Source of the DNA: Neptuniibacter victor
GTDB taxonomy: Bacteria > Pseudomonadota > Gammaproteobacteria > Pseudomonadales > Balneatricaceae
Length of the DNA stretch: 64,000 bases
Direction: 5' to 3'
NCBI GenBank assembly: GCA_027943745.1
Contig: AP025763.1
Coordinates: 2,852,001-2,916,000, forward strand
Shown here: piece by piece, positions 27,174 to 35,715 of the stretch
Numbering within the stretch: position 1 is the first letter of the stretch
How the letters are laid out: each line of letters begins with the position of its first letter
The notes under the pieces: generated by a model
What the model saw: only the letters and a program-made list of their open reading frames with translations
Told to the model about the DNA's origin: nothing
The model's database searches: none
Program-made: the position numbers and the translations under genes

Positions 27174-28178
27174 CTAGCCAAACGGGGAAACAATATCCAG
27201 ATCTAATAATTCAGGAAACCCATCTCGGATTTCCTGTTCATGCTCTTGCTGGAAAATAAGTTTTAAATTGGGACCCGCATCCATCGTTAAATAAACAGGG
27301 ATGCCTGCGTTGCGTAATTCCCAAACCCGATGCATCGCTGCGACAGATTCAGCTTGCCAATAAAGTAATGGTGGCCAAGAAGCGATCATTGTCGCATGCA
27401 TAGATAAGGCATTTTGTTCAGCTGTCTGCCCCAATAACGCCAAATCTCGATCAGCAATCGCACGCTTAATCGTCACGAGATCTTTCGCTGCCTGTTGTGG
27501 CCAGGACTGATATAAATCAGCCGATTCAATCGTGCGTTGCATACCCGAACGAGAATCAACTTTTTTCTCACCCGTCGCCACTTTTAGCAAACCTATGCGA
27601 AAGCCAGGCCAGCTCATGTCTAACCGTTCGGCACAACTATCCATGCCATCTTCGCGCACACCTTTATGCCACTCTACAAACCCTTGGTAGACAGAGCGCG
27701 ATGCACTTCCACTGCCCATACGCGCAAATGCAGATAAACGTTCAGTGGTTAATCCCAGCCGATAAAAGTCATTTATCGCCAACATCAGTGCGGCAAAACC
27801 CGATGCGGAGGAAGCTAACCCGGCTGCTGTCGGTATATTATTGTTGGTCTTTACGATAACGGGCTGATCTAACCCACGGCGGAAAAGATCCAAGAAAGCG
27901 ATAACCTTTTTTGAAAAACTGCTTTCTGCCTGTAATAGCTCACCGTTTAAATAGACCTGATCAATACCCTTTTCCGAAACAGAAATGGAAGTGTGGCTAC
28001 CTAAATCCCCCAAAGAGACCGAGAGCGATGCGTTAATTGGCAAATTCAGTTCTACATCACGCTTACCCCAATACTTACACAAAGCGATATTGCTTGGTGC
28101 AAATGCTTCAGCGTCTATTCCAAACGGCGGGAGCTCTGGTAAGTACGTACTGATGACGTCCTGTTTAGAGATACTCAA
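27174..28178 (-). CDS. mvaD: Diphosphomevalonate decarboxylase
   Basis: A 334-residue GHMP-fold enzyme making isopentenyl diphosphate from mevalonate 5-diphosphate using ATP. It shows NIALCKYWGKRD near residue 30, NNIPTAAGLASSASGFAAL (phosphate loop) and GSGSASRSVYQGFVEW, with the conserved Asp in LTMDAGPNLKLI near the C-terminus. Its start overlaps the upstream kinase gene by 14 bases. It is the last pathway gene of the operon. Confidence 0.93.
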   Translation of the reverse strand: MSISKQDVISTYLPELPPFGIDAEAFAPSNIALCKYWGKRDVELNLPINASLSVSLGDLGSHTSISVSEKGIDQVYLNGELLQAESSFSKKVIAFLDLFRRGLDQPVIVKTNNNIPTAAGLASSASGFAALMLAINDFYRLGLTTERLSAFARMGSGSASRSVYQGFVEWHKGVREDGMDSCAERLDMSWPGFRIGLLKVATGEKKVDSRSGMQRTIESADLYQSWPQQAAKDLVTIKRAIADRDLALLGQTAEQNALSMHATMIASWPPLLYWQAESVAAMHRVWELRNAGIPVYLTMDAGPNLKLIFQQEHEQEIRDGFPELLDLDIVSPFG

Positions 28179-29094
28179 GGTTAACTCCTTGCTTAGAAAC
28201 AGCTACCGGTATTTTTTCATAAGAAATATTTATTTGAGGATCGTCGCCTAAGGCTAAAACACAATCCCCTAAACCAGAACCTGAAATTTTCACACCCAAA
28301 ATAACCTCACTATCACGGAGTCGATATACCATATCGCTAATCACCTTATCTGAAACACCGAGCGCATCCATCAACCCTTGATAGTTATTCATTAAGCACC
28401 CCAAACGCAGCCAATCTTCAGCCTTAATGGCCGCTTCAGCACTGTCAGTGACCACACCCATCAAACGGTATATCTCGTCATATACAGCGGGGCTGTTTTC
28501 ACTGAGAGTCTCAACTAATTTCAATACATCAGGGGTCTTCGTTTTGTAGCCCGCATAAAACAGTGATATCTCAGGCAAAACCTGTAGCGAGGTAATTTTT
28601 CGTGGTGATACGCGGTAAGAGATGATGGAACCATAAACACTAGCGACTAGATCAGTGCCTGATCCCCGACCATCTTGAACAGCATGAACAACGCTCAAAG
28701 AAGTTTCAAACAGATGCTCTGGCAACAATGAAGAATCCGAGAATGCTGACAGTACAGCAACAGTACCCACGGTAACTGCCGCAGATGACCCTAAGCCTAC
28801 TTTATGGGAAAACTCAGACTTTATCCTGAGCATAAAACCACTTGGACATTTCTCTGTAAAATGTCTTACCGCACTCAAAACGAAGCTTAAATCAGGATGA
28901 GGCACCAAATCATCGAGGTTTGATTCATATTGCGCTAATGCGGAATCAACTAAAACCAATCTATCCTGTCTAGGTTCTAGTTCAACCGTGATGTATTTAT
29001 CCACAGCACAGGCAAGCGCCTTTTCACCAAATAAAACAGAATGTTCACCCATTAGCATTATGCAACCAGGGACAGTGGCACGGATTTTACGCAA
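28165..29094 (-). CDS. mvaK2: GHMP kinase, probable phosphomevalonate kinase
   Basis: A 309-residue GHMP kinase: PGCIMLMGEHSVLFG, the ATP loop KVGLGSSAAVTVG, RGSGTDLVASVYGS, and C-terminal KISGSGLGDCVLAL. The GLGSSAAV and ASVYG segments resemble phosphomevalonate kinase more than mevalonate kinase, and the neighbouring gene fits mevalonate kinase better, so the second phosphorylation step is assigned here by elimination. The start is TTG 29094, supported by GGAG 6 bases upstream and a short overlap with the upstream gene. Confidence 0.75.
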   Translation of the reverse strand: MRKIRATVPGCIMLMGEHSVLFGEKALACAVDKYITVELEPRQDRLVLVDSALAQYESNLDDLVPHPDLSFVLSAVRHFTEKCPSGFMLRIKSEFSHKVGLGSSAAVTVGTVAVLSAFSDSSLLPEHLFETSLSVVHAVQDGRGSGTDLVASVYGSIISYRVSPRKITSLQVLPEISLFYAGYKTKTPDVLKLVETLSENSPAVYDEIYRLMGVVTDSAEAAIKAEDWLRLGCLMNNYQGLMDALGVSDKVISDMVYRLRDSEVILGVKISGSGLGDCVLALGDDPQINISYEKIPVAVSKQGVNLEYL

Positions 29095-30070
29095 GACGCG
29101 CTCCTTCTATCTGTTGATGAATAGGGATTAACGTTATATCCAATAAACTCTCCACGTCCGAAACCTTCTGCTGAGGAAGATACACGAGAACCTGACCCGC
29201 ATTGCTGCCAACATGCGCTCCAGCACCACAAACCTTCGCCGCCCCACCCAAACGCTCTATACGGTCGATAAGGGCTGCAACACTTGGCGGTACAACCCCT
29301 ATAGTTTGCAATAGGCGGTGGTTCTCTCTAATCAAAGATAGTAGCTGCTGCTGATTACCCTGAATCCCTTCAAAGCACCGGGTAACTTCAGCAAATTCAT
29401 CCCAAACCGAGCTCTTTTCAAAATGTTTCCTAACAAAAGAAACCGTTTCACCTGTTGAGCACAGAGGCATGCCACTGTGATAACGAAACCAGCCCTCTCC
29501 TAAATTAAGCGAGATCGGCTCCACATTATCATTTTGCAATCGAACAGCACCGCCAAAGGTCACTGCTGCTGCATCGATGGCACTACCTCTGCCATGCTGC
29601 AAACGTTCACAATGCTGGACTTTACGATAGAAAGGTAACGCATCTGATATGGAGATTGCATTAGAAGTGAACAGCTTTAGAATCGCGGCAATAACAGCAG
29701 CTGACGAGCCCATGCCTGCTCCAGTCGGAATAGCGCTTTCAATACTTAAGTGGCCAGCCGACTTTGCCTCTGAAAAAGCATAAGCATAAAAAAGGAGGTC
29801 TATTGGGTTATCCAGTATATGGCTAACAGGGAGATTACCCAACAAGAACTCATCAAAGCGCTGGTTCAACTTATCAACAATGAGTTCCAACTGTTTCAAA
29901 GAATAACGCTGACTGCCGATTGAAGTGGATATAGTTAAATAGCCATCGTCAGAGGGAGCAAAGGACGCGGTTATGAGATGGTTAACAGCCACCGCTATTG
30001 CTGGAGCCCCATAGACAACTGAGTGTTCACCACTCAGTATCAGTTTCCCTGGGGCACTAGCAGATAACAT
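29087..30070 (-). CDS. mvaK1: Mevalonate kinase
   Basis: A 327-residue GHMP kinase with SAPGKLILSGEHSVVYG at the N-terminus, the ATP loop IPTGAGMGSSAAVIA and HGRGSAIDAAAVTFGG, the pattern of mevalonate kinase (SAPGKxILxGEHxVVxG in eukaryotic and bacterial enzymes). ATG 30070 overlaps the stop region of mvaS; a GTG at 30088 is a less likely start. The split between this and the adjacent kinase rests on motif similarity only. Confidence 0.78.
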   Translation of the reverse strand: MLSASAPGKLILSGEHSVVYGAPAIAVAVNHLITASFAPSDDGYLTISTSIGSQRYSLKQLELIVDKLNQRFDEFLLGNLPVSHILDNPIDLLFYAYAFSEAKSAGHLSIESAIPTGAGMGSSAAVIAAILKLFTSNAISISDALPFYRKVQHCERLQHGRGSAIDAAAVTFGGAVRLQNDNVEPISLNLGEGWFRYHSGMPLCSTGETVSFVRKHFEKSSVWDEFAEVTRCFEGIQGNQQQLLSLIRENHRLLQTIGVVPPSVAALIDRIERLGGAAKVCGAGAHVGSNAGQVLVYLPQQKVSDVESLLDITLIPIHQQIEGARLA

Positions 30071-31223
30071 ATTCTCGTTTGTGACCACTAATCGCAGCTA
30101 AGCGGTAACGTCCATTTGTGGACTCTGGAATATCATGATGTTCGCCATCACGAGGGTCTGGATATTTATATAAACTAATATATTCGTCGTAACTCACTTC
30201 TTGGCGAGCATCAAGCATCGTACGATGATTCAATGTATGGAGACATTGCTCGTACCCGGCGACAACTGTGCCTGAGAAAAATTCGGCAACACAACCTGAG
30301 CCGTAACTAAAAAAGCCTACTTTCTGCCCAGCTAAGTTTTGCTTACAGTTTTCTAATAGTGATGTCAGACCAATATACATCGATGCCGTGTAGCTGTTAC
30401 CGATGATGCGGTTATAGTGCAAAGTATCTTCAACTTGGCGCTCTATTTGCTCAAGCGTCAAACCTGCCTTGTTCACTTTCGCTAAATGTTTATGCGCTTT
30501 TTCAGCCATACGGCTAAAAGGAAGGTGATAGCAGAAGTGTGAAAAATCATTAAAAGCCAAGGAGCTAGCCTCAACAAAGTTTTCCCAAGCTTTTTTCAAA
30601 GACTTAAGATAAATTTTTGTAGAGTATTTTCCATCGACTAAAGCGGTTGTCCGATAATTAGGACGCCAGAAATCCATCACATCTTCGGTATAATTTCCAA
30701 CTTCAGGATCGATTTCAACCAGTCTAGGGTTTGTAGATATGAGAACAGCAACAGCGCCGCAACCCTGCGTTGCTTCGCCCGAAGTATCCAGATCATAGCG
30801 TGCTATATCAGACGCGATAACAAGCACTTTCTTTTCAGGCTGACGTGCTACAAGAGCACAAGCCATTTGAATCGCTGCTGTTGCGCTATAACAAGCCTGC
30901 TTCAGCTCGACAACACGACAATTCGCATTTAAGCCAAGTAAACGATGCACATAGACACCAGCCGCTTTAGACTGGTCAACGCCTGTTTCTGTCGCAAACA
31001 TTAGCGTACTGATAGCATCAGCGCCGACGCGTTCGATTAGAGGCGAAGCTGCATTCGCTGCCATTGTAACAACATCTTCATCAGGCGCAGCCATCGACAT
31101 TTTCTCTTGGCCAATACCTTGATAATACTTCTCTGATTCGATCTGCTGAACTTCTGCAAGAGTTCGTAAATCCAGGAAATAATTAGATGTATAGAAACTA
31201 ATTTCGTCAATACCAACTGACAT
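30057..31223 (-). CDS. mvaS: Hydroxymethylglutaryl-CoA synthase
   Basis: A 388-residue thiolase-fold enzyme condensing acetyl-CoA with acetoacetyl-CoA. The catalytic triad is visible: Glu79 in ATETGVDQSK, Cys111 in ELKQACYSATAA and His233 in FCYHLPFSRM, matching bacterial MvaS numbering. The C-terminal SYGSGCVAEFF is typical. It follows fni by 15 bases. Confidence 0.95.
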   Translation of the reverse strand: MSVGIDEISFYTSNYFLDLRTLAEVQQIESEKYYQGIGQEKMSMAAPDEDVVTMAANAASPLIERVGADAISTLMFATETGVDQSKAAGVYVHRLLGLNANCRVVELKQACYSATAAIQMACALVARQPEKKVLVIASDIARYDLDTSGEATQGCGAVAVLISTNPRLVEIDPEVGNYTEDVMDFWRPNYRTTALVDGKYSTKIYLKSLKKAWENFVEASSLAFNDFSHFCYHLPFSRMAEKAHKHLAKVNKAGLTLEQIERQVEDTLHYNRIIGNSYTASMYIGLTSLLENCKQNLAGQKVGFFSYGSGCVAEFFSGTVVAGYEQCLHTLNHRTMLDARQEVSYDEYISLYKYPDPRDGEHHDIPESTNGRYRLAAISGHKREYVIC

Positions 31224-31238
31224 TATGGGGTCTCGATC

Positions 31239-32267
31239 CTAACGCTCTTCTAGAATATGGGCTCGGTTATTAAATAAAGCGGCAATATCACGAGCGCCTA
31301 GCAGAAACATAGCAGTTCTGAATTCTGTTTTAATTTTTTCAATTTCAGTGACAACTGCTTCTACCGATTCCATTGCTGGTTTAAGTAATGGAGCAGCCAT
31401 GCCACATAATGAGGCGCCGAGTATAACAGATTTAACCATATCAATCCCATCCCTTAAGCCACCACTTGCAACTATTGTGGCACTACCAAGGTATGGATTA
31501 GCTAATTTCAAAGCTGTCGGTGTAGGAATCCCCCAATCTTGGAACTTAATACCTAGATCACTTTCATCCTTACGGCGATGATGTTCAATACGACTCCAAG
31601 ATGTACCACCTGTGCCTGCCACATCGAATATCCGCACCCCTGCCTGCAATCCTGTTTCAATATCTGATGGAGACAAGCCACTCCCGACCTCTTTTAAAAG
31701 CACCGGCACATTTAGACCTGCCACTAATTCAGCAATTTTTTGAGCAAGATTTGAAAAATCAGTGTCTCCTTCAGGCTGAACCGCTTCCTGCAAAGGGTTT
31801 AGATGAAGATACAGTGCATCGGCGCCTAAACAATCAATCGCGGCTTGCGCTTGCTCGATACCAATACCGTAATTTAACTGCACAGCCCCCAGATTTCCGA
31901 TTAATGGCACATCCGGCGCCAGCTCCCGCAACTCGAAGCTCTCTTTCGCTTCAGGTGTGGAGAACATCACCCGCTGTGAACCAACCGCCATTGCCACACC
32001 GCAAATCTGCGCAGCCTGCGCCAAATTACGATTTACCGACTTAATAAGTTGATGATCCCCTCCTGTCATCGATGAGATCAACATAGGAAAGCTCAACTGA
32101 CGTCCTAAAAATTCACAGGAACTATCGACGTCTGCTAAAGCAAGCTCTGGCAAACCACGATGCATAAGTTGGATTCGATCGAAATAATGCCCCGAACGAT
32201 CAGTAAGAGGATCTTTTTCTATCGCCCGAATATGCTCTAATTTTCGATCGTTGGTAAGATCTGACAT
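31239..32267 (-). CDS. fni: Type 2 isopentenyl-diphosphate delta-isomerase
   Basis: A 342-residue FMN-dependent TIM-barrel enzyme converting IPP to DMAPP. Segments include RKLEHIRAIEKDP, PMLISSMTGG, AMAVGSQR, HLNPLQEAVQPEGDT, DVAGTGGTSWSRIE and IVASGGLRDGIDMVKS. It uses FMN and NAD(P)H, unlike the unrelated type 1 Idi. Its ATG overlaps the mvaA stop codon (TAATG), indicating coupled translation. Confidence 0.95.
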   Translation of the reverse strand: MSDLTNDRKLEHIRAIEKDPLTDRSGHYFDRIQLMHRGLPELALADVDSSCEFLGRQLSFPMLISSMTGGDHQLIKSVNRNLAQAAQICGVAMAVGSQRVMFSTPEAKESFELRELAPDVPLIGNLGAVQLNYGIGIEQAQAAIDCLGADALYLHLNPLQEAVQPEGDTDFSNLAQKIAELVAGLNVPVLLKEVGSGLSPSDIETGLQAGVRIFDVAGTGGTSWSRIEHHRRKDESDLGIKFQDWGIPTPTALKLANPYLGSATIVASGGLRDGIDMVKSVILGASLCGMAAPLLKPAMESVEAVVTEIEKIKTEFRTAMFLLGARDIAALFNNRAHILEER

Positions 32268-33301
32268 TAGCGCTCCAATTTAAGGTGAGCTTCCATCAAC
32301 TCACCAGGATTTGTCTGTGCAGCTAATAATGAAAGTTCGCCACATAAAACCGTCGCTGCACAAATAGCTGCTAAGCGACGTGCATTTTCACCCGGCTGGC
32401 GCTCCTCTTTACACCCTAAAGTAGCCAGGTTTTCTTCAACAAAATCGATCCCTTTGCCGTTACCAACAGAACCCATGATTAGGTTTGGCAAAGTACAAGA
32501 AAAATAAAGATCATCGCCACGCACTTCTGCATGAACAATCCCTTGGGATCCTTCAATAATGTTAGCTGCATCTTGGCCCGTTGCCAGATAAAACGCTAAA
32601 AGCATGTTCGCATAATGTGCATTCGCACTTCTCAAGCCACCCGCAACCATCGTACCTATTAAGTTCTTCTTAATATTGATGTCGACAACTTTCTCAGGCG
32701 TCGTTTTTAAACGCCGCTCACATAACTCACGTGAAATCGTTATTTCACTCACCACATATTTACCACGACCTAAAATACCATTGACAGCCGTGGCTTTTTT
32801 ATCGGAACAATAGTTACCTGAAATAGAGGAGTAACGAAGCTGGGGATACTCACTCAATACCCAAGGAATAATTCTATCGGCTGCATTTGTCACCATATTG
32901 TGACCTGATGCATCTCCTGTAGTGAATTCCAAACGTAGGTAAATTAGATTAGCAACAATCTGGCTATTCATATCAATAAGCTTGGCAAAGCGGCTACTTT
33001 GAGCAACTACTTCATTGATATCGGCCATTCTTGACTTAATCGAATTGAGCGCCTGCAATGCTTCATAAGCATCATCAGCCTCAAGTAAAATTGAGCGACT
33101 CATCCGTTCATCGACAACCGTCGTTTTAATGCCATCTGTTAGCGTCGAGACTCTTGCTCCGCGACCCACCGAGTGCCACAAAGGGGTCTCATAGGTTGCC
33201 AGCGGAACAGAAATTTTCTCATCCAATACCGAACCGCTAATTTTAATAGGTCCCACATTGCGCATTGGGATTGGAGCTTGACTTATTTTATGAGCTTTCA
33301 T
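32267..33301 (-). CDS. mvaA: Hydroxymethylglutaryl-CoA reductase
   Basis: A 344-residue soluble HMG-CoA reductase without membrane segments. Catalytic segments are PLATYETPLWHSVGRGARV (Glu38), DASGHNMVTNAADRII, SDKKATAVNGILGRGK and, at the very end, LMEAHLKLER with probable catalytic His339. The length is shorter than typical class II enzymes (about 425 residues), and the motif spacing at the C-terminus resembles class I catalytic cores. It is the first gene of the mevalonate operon; its leader contains a terminator hairpin. Confidence 0.9.
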   Translation of the reverse strand: MKAHKISQAPIPMRNVGPIKISGSVLDEKISVPLATYETPLWHSVGRGARVSTLTDGIKTTVVDERMSRSILLEADDAYEALQALNSIKSRMADINEVVAQSSRFAKLIDMNSQIVANLIYLRLEFTTGDASGHNMVTNAADRIIPWVLSEYPQLRYSSISGNYCSDKKATAVNGILGRGKYVVSEITISRELCERRLKTTPEKVVDINIKKNLIGTMVAGGLRSANAHYANMLLAFYLATGQDAANIIEGSQGIVHAEVRGDDLYFSCTLPNLIMGSVGNGKGIDFVEENLATLGCKEERQPGENARRLAAICAATVLCGELSLLAAQTNPGELMEAHLKLER

Positions 33302-33320
33302 GATGGCACTTCATACAAAG

Positions 33321-33348
33321 AAAAAGGGCTGCCAGTGGCAACCCTTTT
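33321..33348 (-). terminator. Terminator between tolC-like gene and mvaA
   Basis: On the minus strand AAAAGGGtTGCCActGGCAgCCCTTTTT forms a stem with one mismatch followed by a T-run. It ends only about 20 bases before the mvaA start, so it ends the TolC transcript and may also lie inside the mvaA leader. Confidence 0.8.
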
Positions 33349-33371
33349 CGAATAATAAGGTTGAATGGGTG

Positions 33372-33401
33372 ATTCTAATGAACTTCACCCACTCATTTCA
33401 A
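33372..33401 (-). promoter_or_regulatory. Candidate sigma-70 promoter of the mevalonate operon
   Basis: On the minus strand TTGAAA (33401-33396) and TAGAAT (33377-33372) are 18 bases apart, downstream of the TolC-like gene stop. A start site near 33365 would give a leader that includes the terminator hairpin at 33321-33348. Confidence 0.45.
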
Positions 33402-33433
33402 TGACTTAACTATTCAATAAGCCACTTCTTCTC

Positions 33434-34777
33434 TTATTTAGCATCAGCTAAGGCTTGTTTTGGCTTAACATCACCAAGATTAGGCTCAGGTAACGAAAGG
33501 TTTAACGTATCGAGCAATGTTCCCATCCCATTCACAACACGGTACTGCGCCGCCAATTGATCATGCAAAGCATTAGTCAGATCATTCTTAGAGGAGAAAA
33601 CCTCATTTTCAGTATCCAACAGATCAAGCAGTGAACGCTGACCTATATTAAACTGCTTTTGATACGAATTACGTGTTTCTTGGCTAGAGGCTACATGCTG
33701 TTCTAGATGTGGCAACTGACGCGACAGGATTGAATAAGCATTCCAAGAAAGCTCCACACTCTGCAGCACTTCTCGATGACTATTACTCTGTACCGCTTTC
33801 GCTTCTTCAATTTGATGCTGAGTCTGACGAACTCGCGCCTGATCTCCACCGCCGTTATATAAGTTATAACGCATACGGAACATGGCTGTCAGATCTTCAT
33901 TGATACCATTCACGCCATCCAGATCATTATTCCAAGTACGATCTACTTCAAAATCGACACGAGGGTAATAATTTCTTTTAGCAGCATCATACTGTGCTAC
34001 TGCAGCGATAGTATCTGCCTCGGCAACCTGAAGTGTAGGATGATTACTCATCGCAACCTCTGTTGCTTCAGTCAATGTAGAAGGAATAGTTACATTCACT
34101 AGTTCAGGAAAAACCATATCCTCTGGCGCAGCCATACCGGTAATACGCTGGAACGTTGCTTTCGCATCCAGCATATTATTCTCAGCAGCCAGTACATTGA
34201 CTTCAGCCAGTGCTAAACGACCTTCTGCTTGCTGGATAGATGCCAAAGCCCCTAAACCAGATTCTGAGCGGCGTTTAATTTGATCATAGATTTTAACATG
34301 GTTATATAACGTCTCTTTCGCTTGCTGCAAAAGAGTATTGCGACGATTTAGTTCAATGTATGAACGAGCAGCATCTAGCGCATAAGACTCTGCAGTTTCC
34401 ACAAGGCGTTTATCTGCTGAATGTGCGCGCGCTTTTTGACGGCTCACTTCGCTAGATGTAGCAAAGCCGTCGAAGATCATTTGACGAATACTTAGACCCG
34501 CCTCTCCTCGCATCAACTCAACATCATCATTACCGTTTGCACGAGTAGTAGTATTATTCGTCCACTCGTAACCATAACCAGCTGTTACATCTACACTAGG
34601 AAGGTACCCTGCTTTCGCCTGTCTAACTTCCTGATACACTGCATTACGTGAATTAATTGCTCGCTGCACATCCGGACTACTGGATAAGCCTTGCGTAACA
34701 ACTTCTTCTAAAGAAGCTGCATAGGAGATAGTACTTACTGTCCCTATAAGTACACCAGCAACAATCGACCTGAACAT
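33434..34777 (-). CDS. TolC family outer-membrane channel of a type I secretion system (LapE/AggA-like)
   Basis: A 447-residue protein with signal peptide (about residues 1-21) and two TolC-type helical/beta repeats: ATSSEVSRQKARAHSADKR and later NYYPRVDFEVDR, ending FNIGQRSLLDLLDTENEVF. The length and motif order match AggA/LapE-type channels that pair with an HlyD-family protein and a LapB-type ABC transporter, both of which lie upstream. It forms the outer-membrane exit duct. Confidence 0.9.
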   Translation of the reverse strand: MFRSIVAGVLIGTVSTISYAASLEEVVTQGLSSSPDVQRAINSRNAVYQEVRQAKAGYLPSVDVTAGYGYEWTNNTTTRANGNDDVELMRGEAGLSIRQMIFDGFATSSEVSRQKARAHSADKRLVETAESYALDAARSYIELNRRNTLLQQAKETLYNHVKIYDQIKRRSESGLGALASIQQAEGRLALAEVNVLAAENNMLDAKATFQRITGMAAPEDMVFPELVNVTIPSTLTEATEVAMSNHPTLQVAEADTIAAVAQYDAAKRNYYPRVDFEVDRTWNNDLDGVNGINEDLTAMFRMRYNLYNGGGDQARVRQTQHQIEEAKAVQSNSHREVLQSVELSWNAYSILSRQLPHLEQHVASSQETRNSYQKQFNIGQRSLLDLLDTENEVFSSKNDLTNALHDQLAAQYRVVNGMGTLLDTLNLSLPEPNLGDVKPKQALADAK

Positions 34778-34825
34778 AAGTTTCCGCCTTATAATAAATA
34801 GTTCGTAGCCACCACCGAATTACTG

Positions 34826-35470
34826 TTAAGCCACCTGTAAAGGTGCCTTACTGGCCAATAAGACCAGTGAAACTCTGTCTGAAACCCCTGTTTTCTGAAA
34901 AATAGAACTCAGATGGGCTTTGACTGTTCGTTCAGTAATATCAAGCTCGCGAGCAATTTCCTTATTGCTTGCCCCTGTCACTAAAACAGAAAGCACTTCT
35001 TGCTCACGACTACTTAATCCTTCAAAACAATCTACAGACTCTGCGGTGTCCACTTTACTATTTGTAACAGGCATATTACTGAGAAGCCTTCTAAGCAACT
35101 TTTGTAATAATTCAGGTCCTGCCCAAATATCACCACGGAGCACAGTCTTCACTACTTCTAAAAGCAGCGAACCTGTCACATACGTGTTGGTATATCCATT
35201 TGCACCCAATTGTAACACTTCAACACCTTCTTCTTCATTCGGCGCATCAGTACATACAATCAAAATTAGGTTTGGATTATGCTGTTTATAACTGAATACT
35301 AGCTGACTCTCTACTTTTTCAGTAGAACTTAGGTGCATCATCACGACACCCCCATCGGTCAACTTTTCTGCCATCTCATTTATATCAACCGATTTTGGTT
35401 GCCAATCACTCAGCAATTTGTTCCAGCGCTCCAGAACTTTCGGTCGGTTACCAATGAAGAACAACTTCAT
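34826..35470 (-). CDS. LuxR-type regulator with degenerate receiver (CsgD/VpsT-like layout)
   Basis: A 214-residue protein: residues 1-120 resemble a response-regulator receiver but lack the acidic pair at the N-terminus and have MMHLSST where the phosphoacceptor Asp should be; the conserved Lys is also absent. A LuxR/NarL helix-turn-helix follows (LSSREQEVLSVLVTGASNKE, then IARELDITERTVKAHLSSIF). This layout is that of CsgD/VpsT-type biofilm regulators, though the VpsT c-di-GMP motif W[FLM][TS]R is not seen (IWAGPEL instead). It lies between the secretion genes. ATG 35482 is an alternative start. Confidence 0.8.
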   Translation of the reverse strand: MKLFFIGNRPKVLERWNKLLSDWQPKSVDINEMAEKLTDGGVVMMHLSSTEKVESQLVFSYKQHNPNLILIVCTDAPNEEEGVEVLQLGANGYTNTYVTGSLLLEVVKTVLRGDIWAGPELLQKLLRRLLSNMPVTNSKVDTAESVDCFEGLSSREQEVLSVLVTGASNKEIARELDITERTVKAHLSSIFQKTGVSDRVSLVLLASKAPLQVA

Positions 35471-35715
35471 AATAATCAGCATCCACTGCCACGATAAAAG
35501 GCTAGCCTAACAATATCGCGGCGCAATAGTATAACTTTCATCCAATAGCCTCAAGTAATAGCAGGCTATAACAAAACTACGCGAAGTGTCACCCTTTGGC
35601 GACACTTTTTAGAACAAAGAAGCCTACAGCAATAACCATAAAATTTGTAGGCCATGTTATACCTCTCTTTAACTGAACCTAACCTAAACAGTTATTTTAT
35701 TGATCTAAATCCAAG

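Noticed and set aside
24806-27200. LexA box expected for polB as in E. coli
   Set aside because: No CTGT-N8-ACAG sequence was found in the 19-base gap or in the end of mvaD that I checked.
31601-32044. 147-codon open frame on the + strand
   Set aside because: Antisense to fni, which is certain; composition is that of a shadow frame.
35584-35612. AAGTGTC...GACACTT hairpin followed by T on the + strand between the LuxR-type and HlyD genes
   Set aside because: No + strand gene precedes it and it lacks a T-run on the strand of the flanking genes; role cannot be supported.
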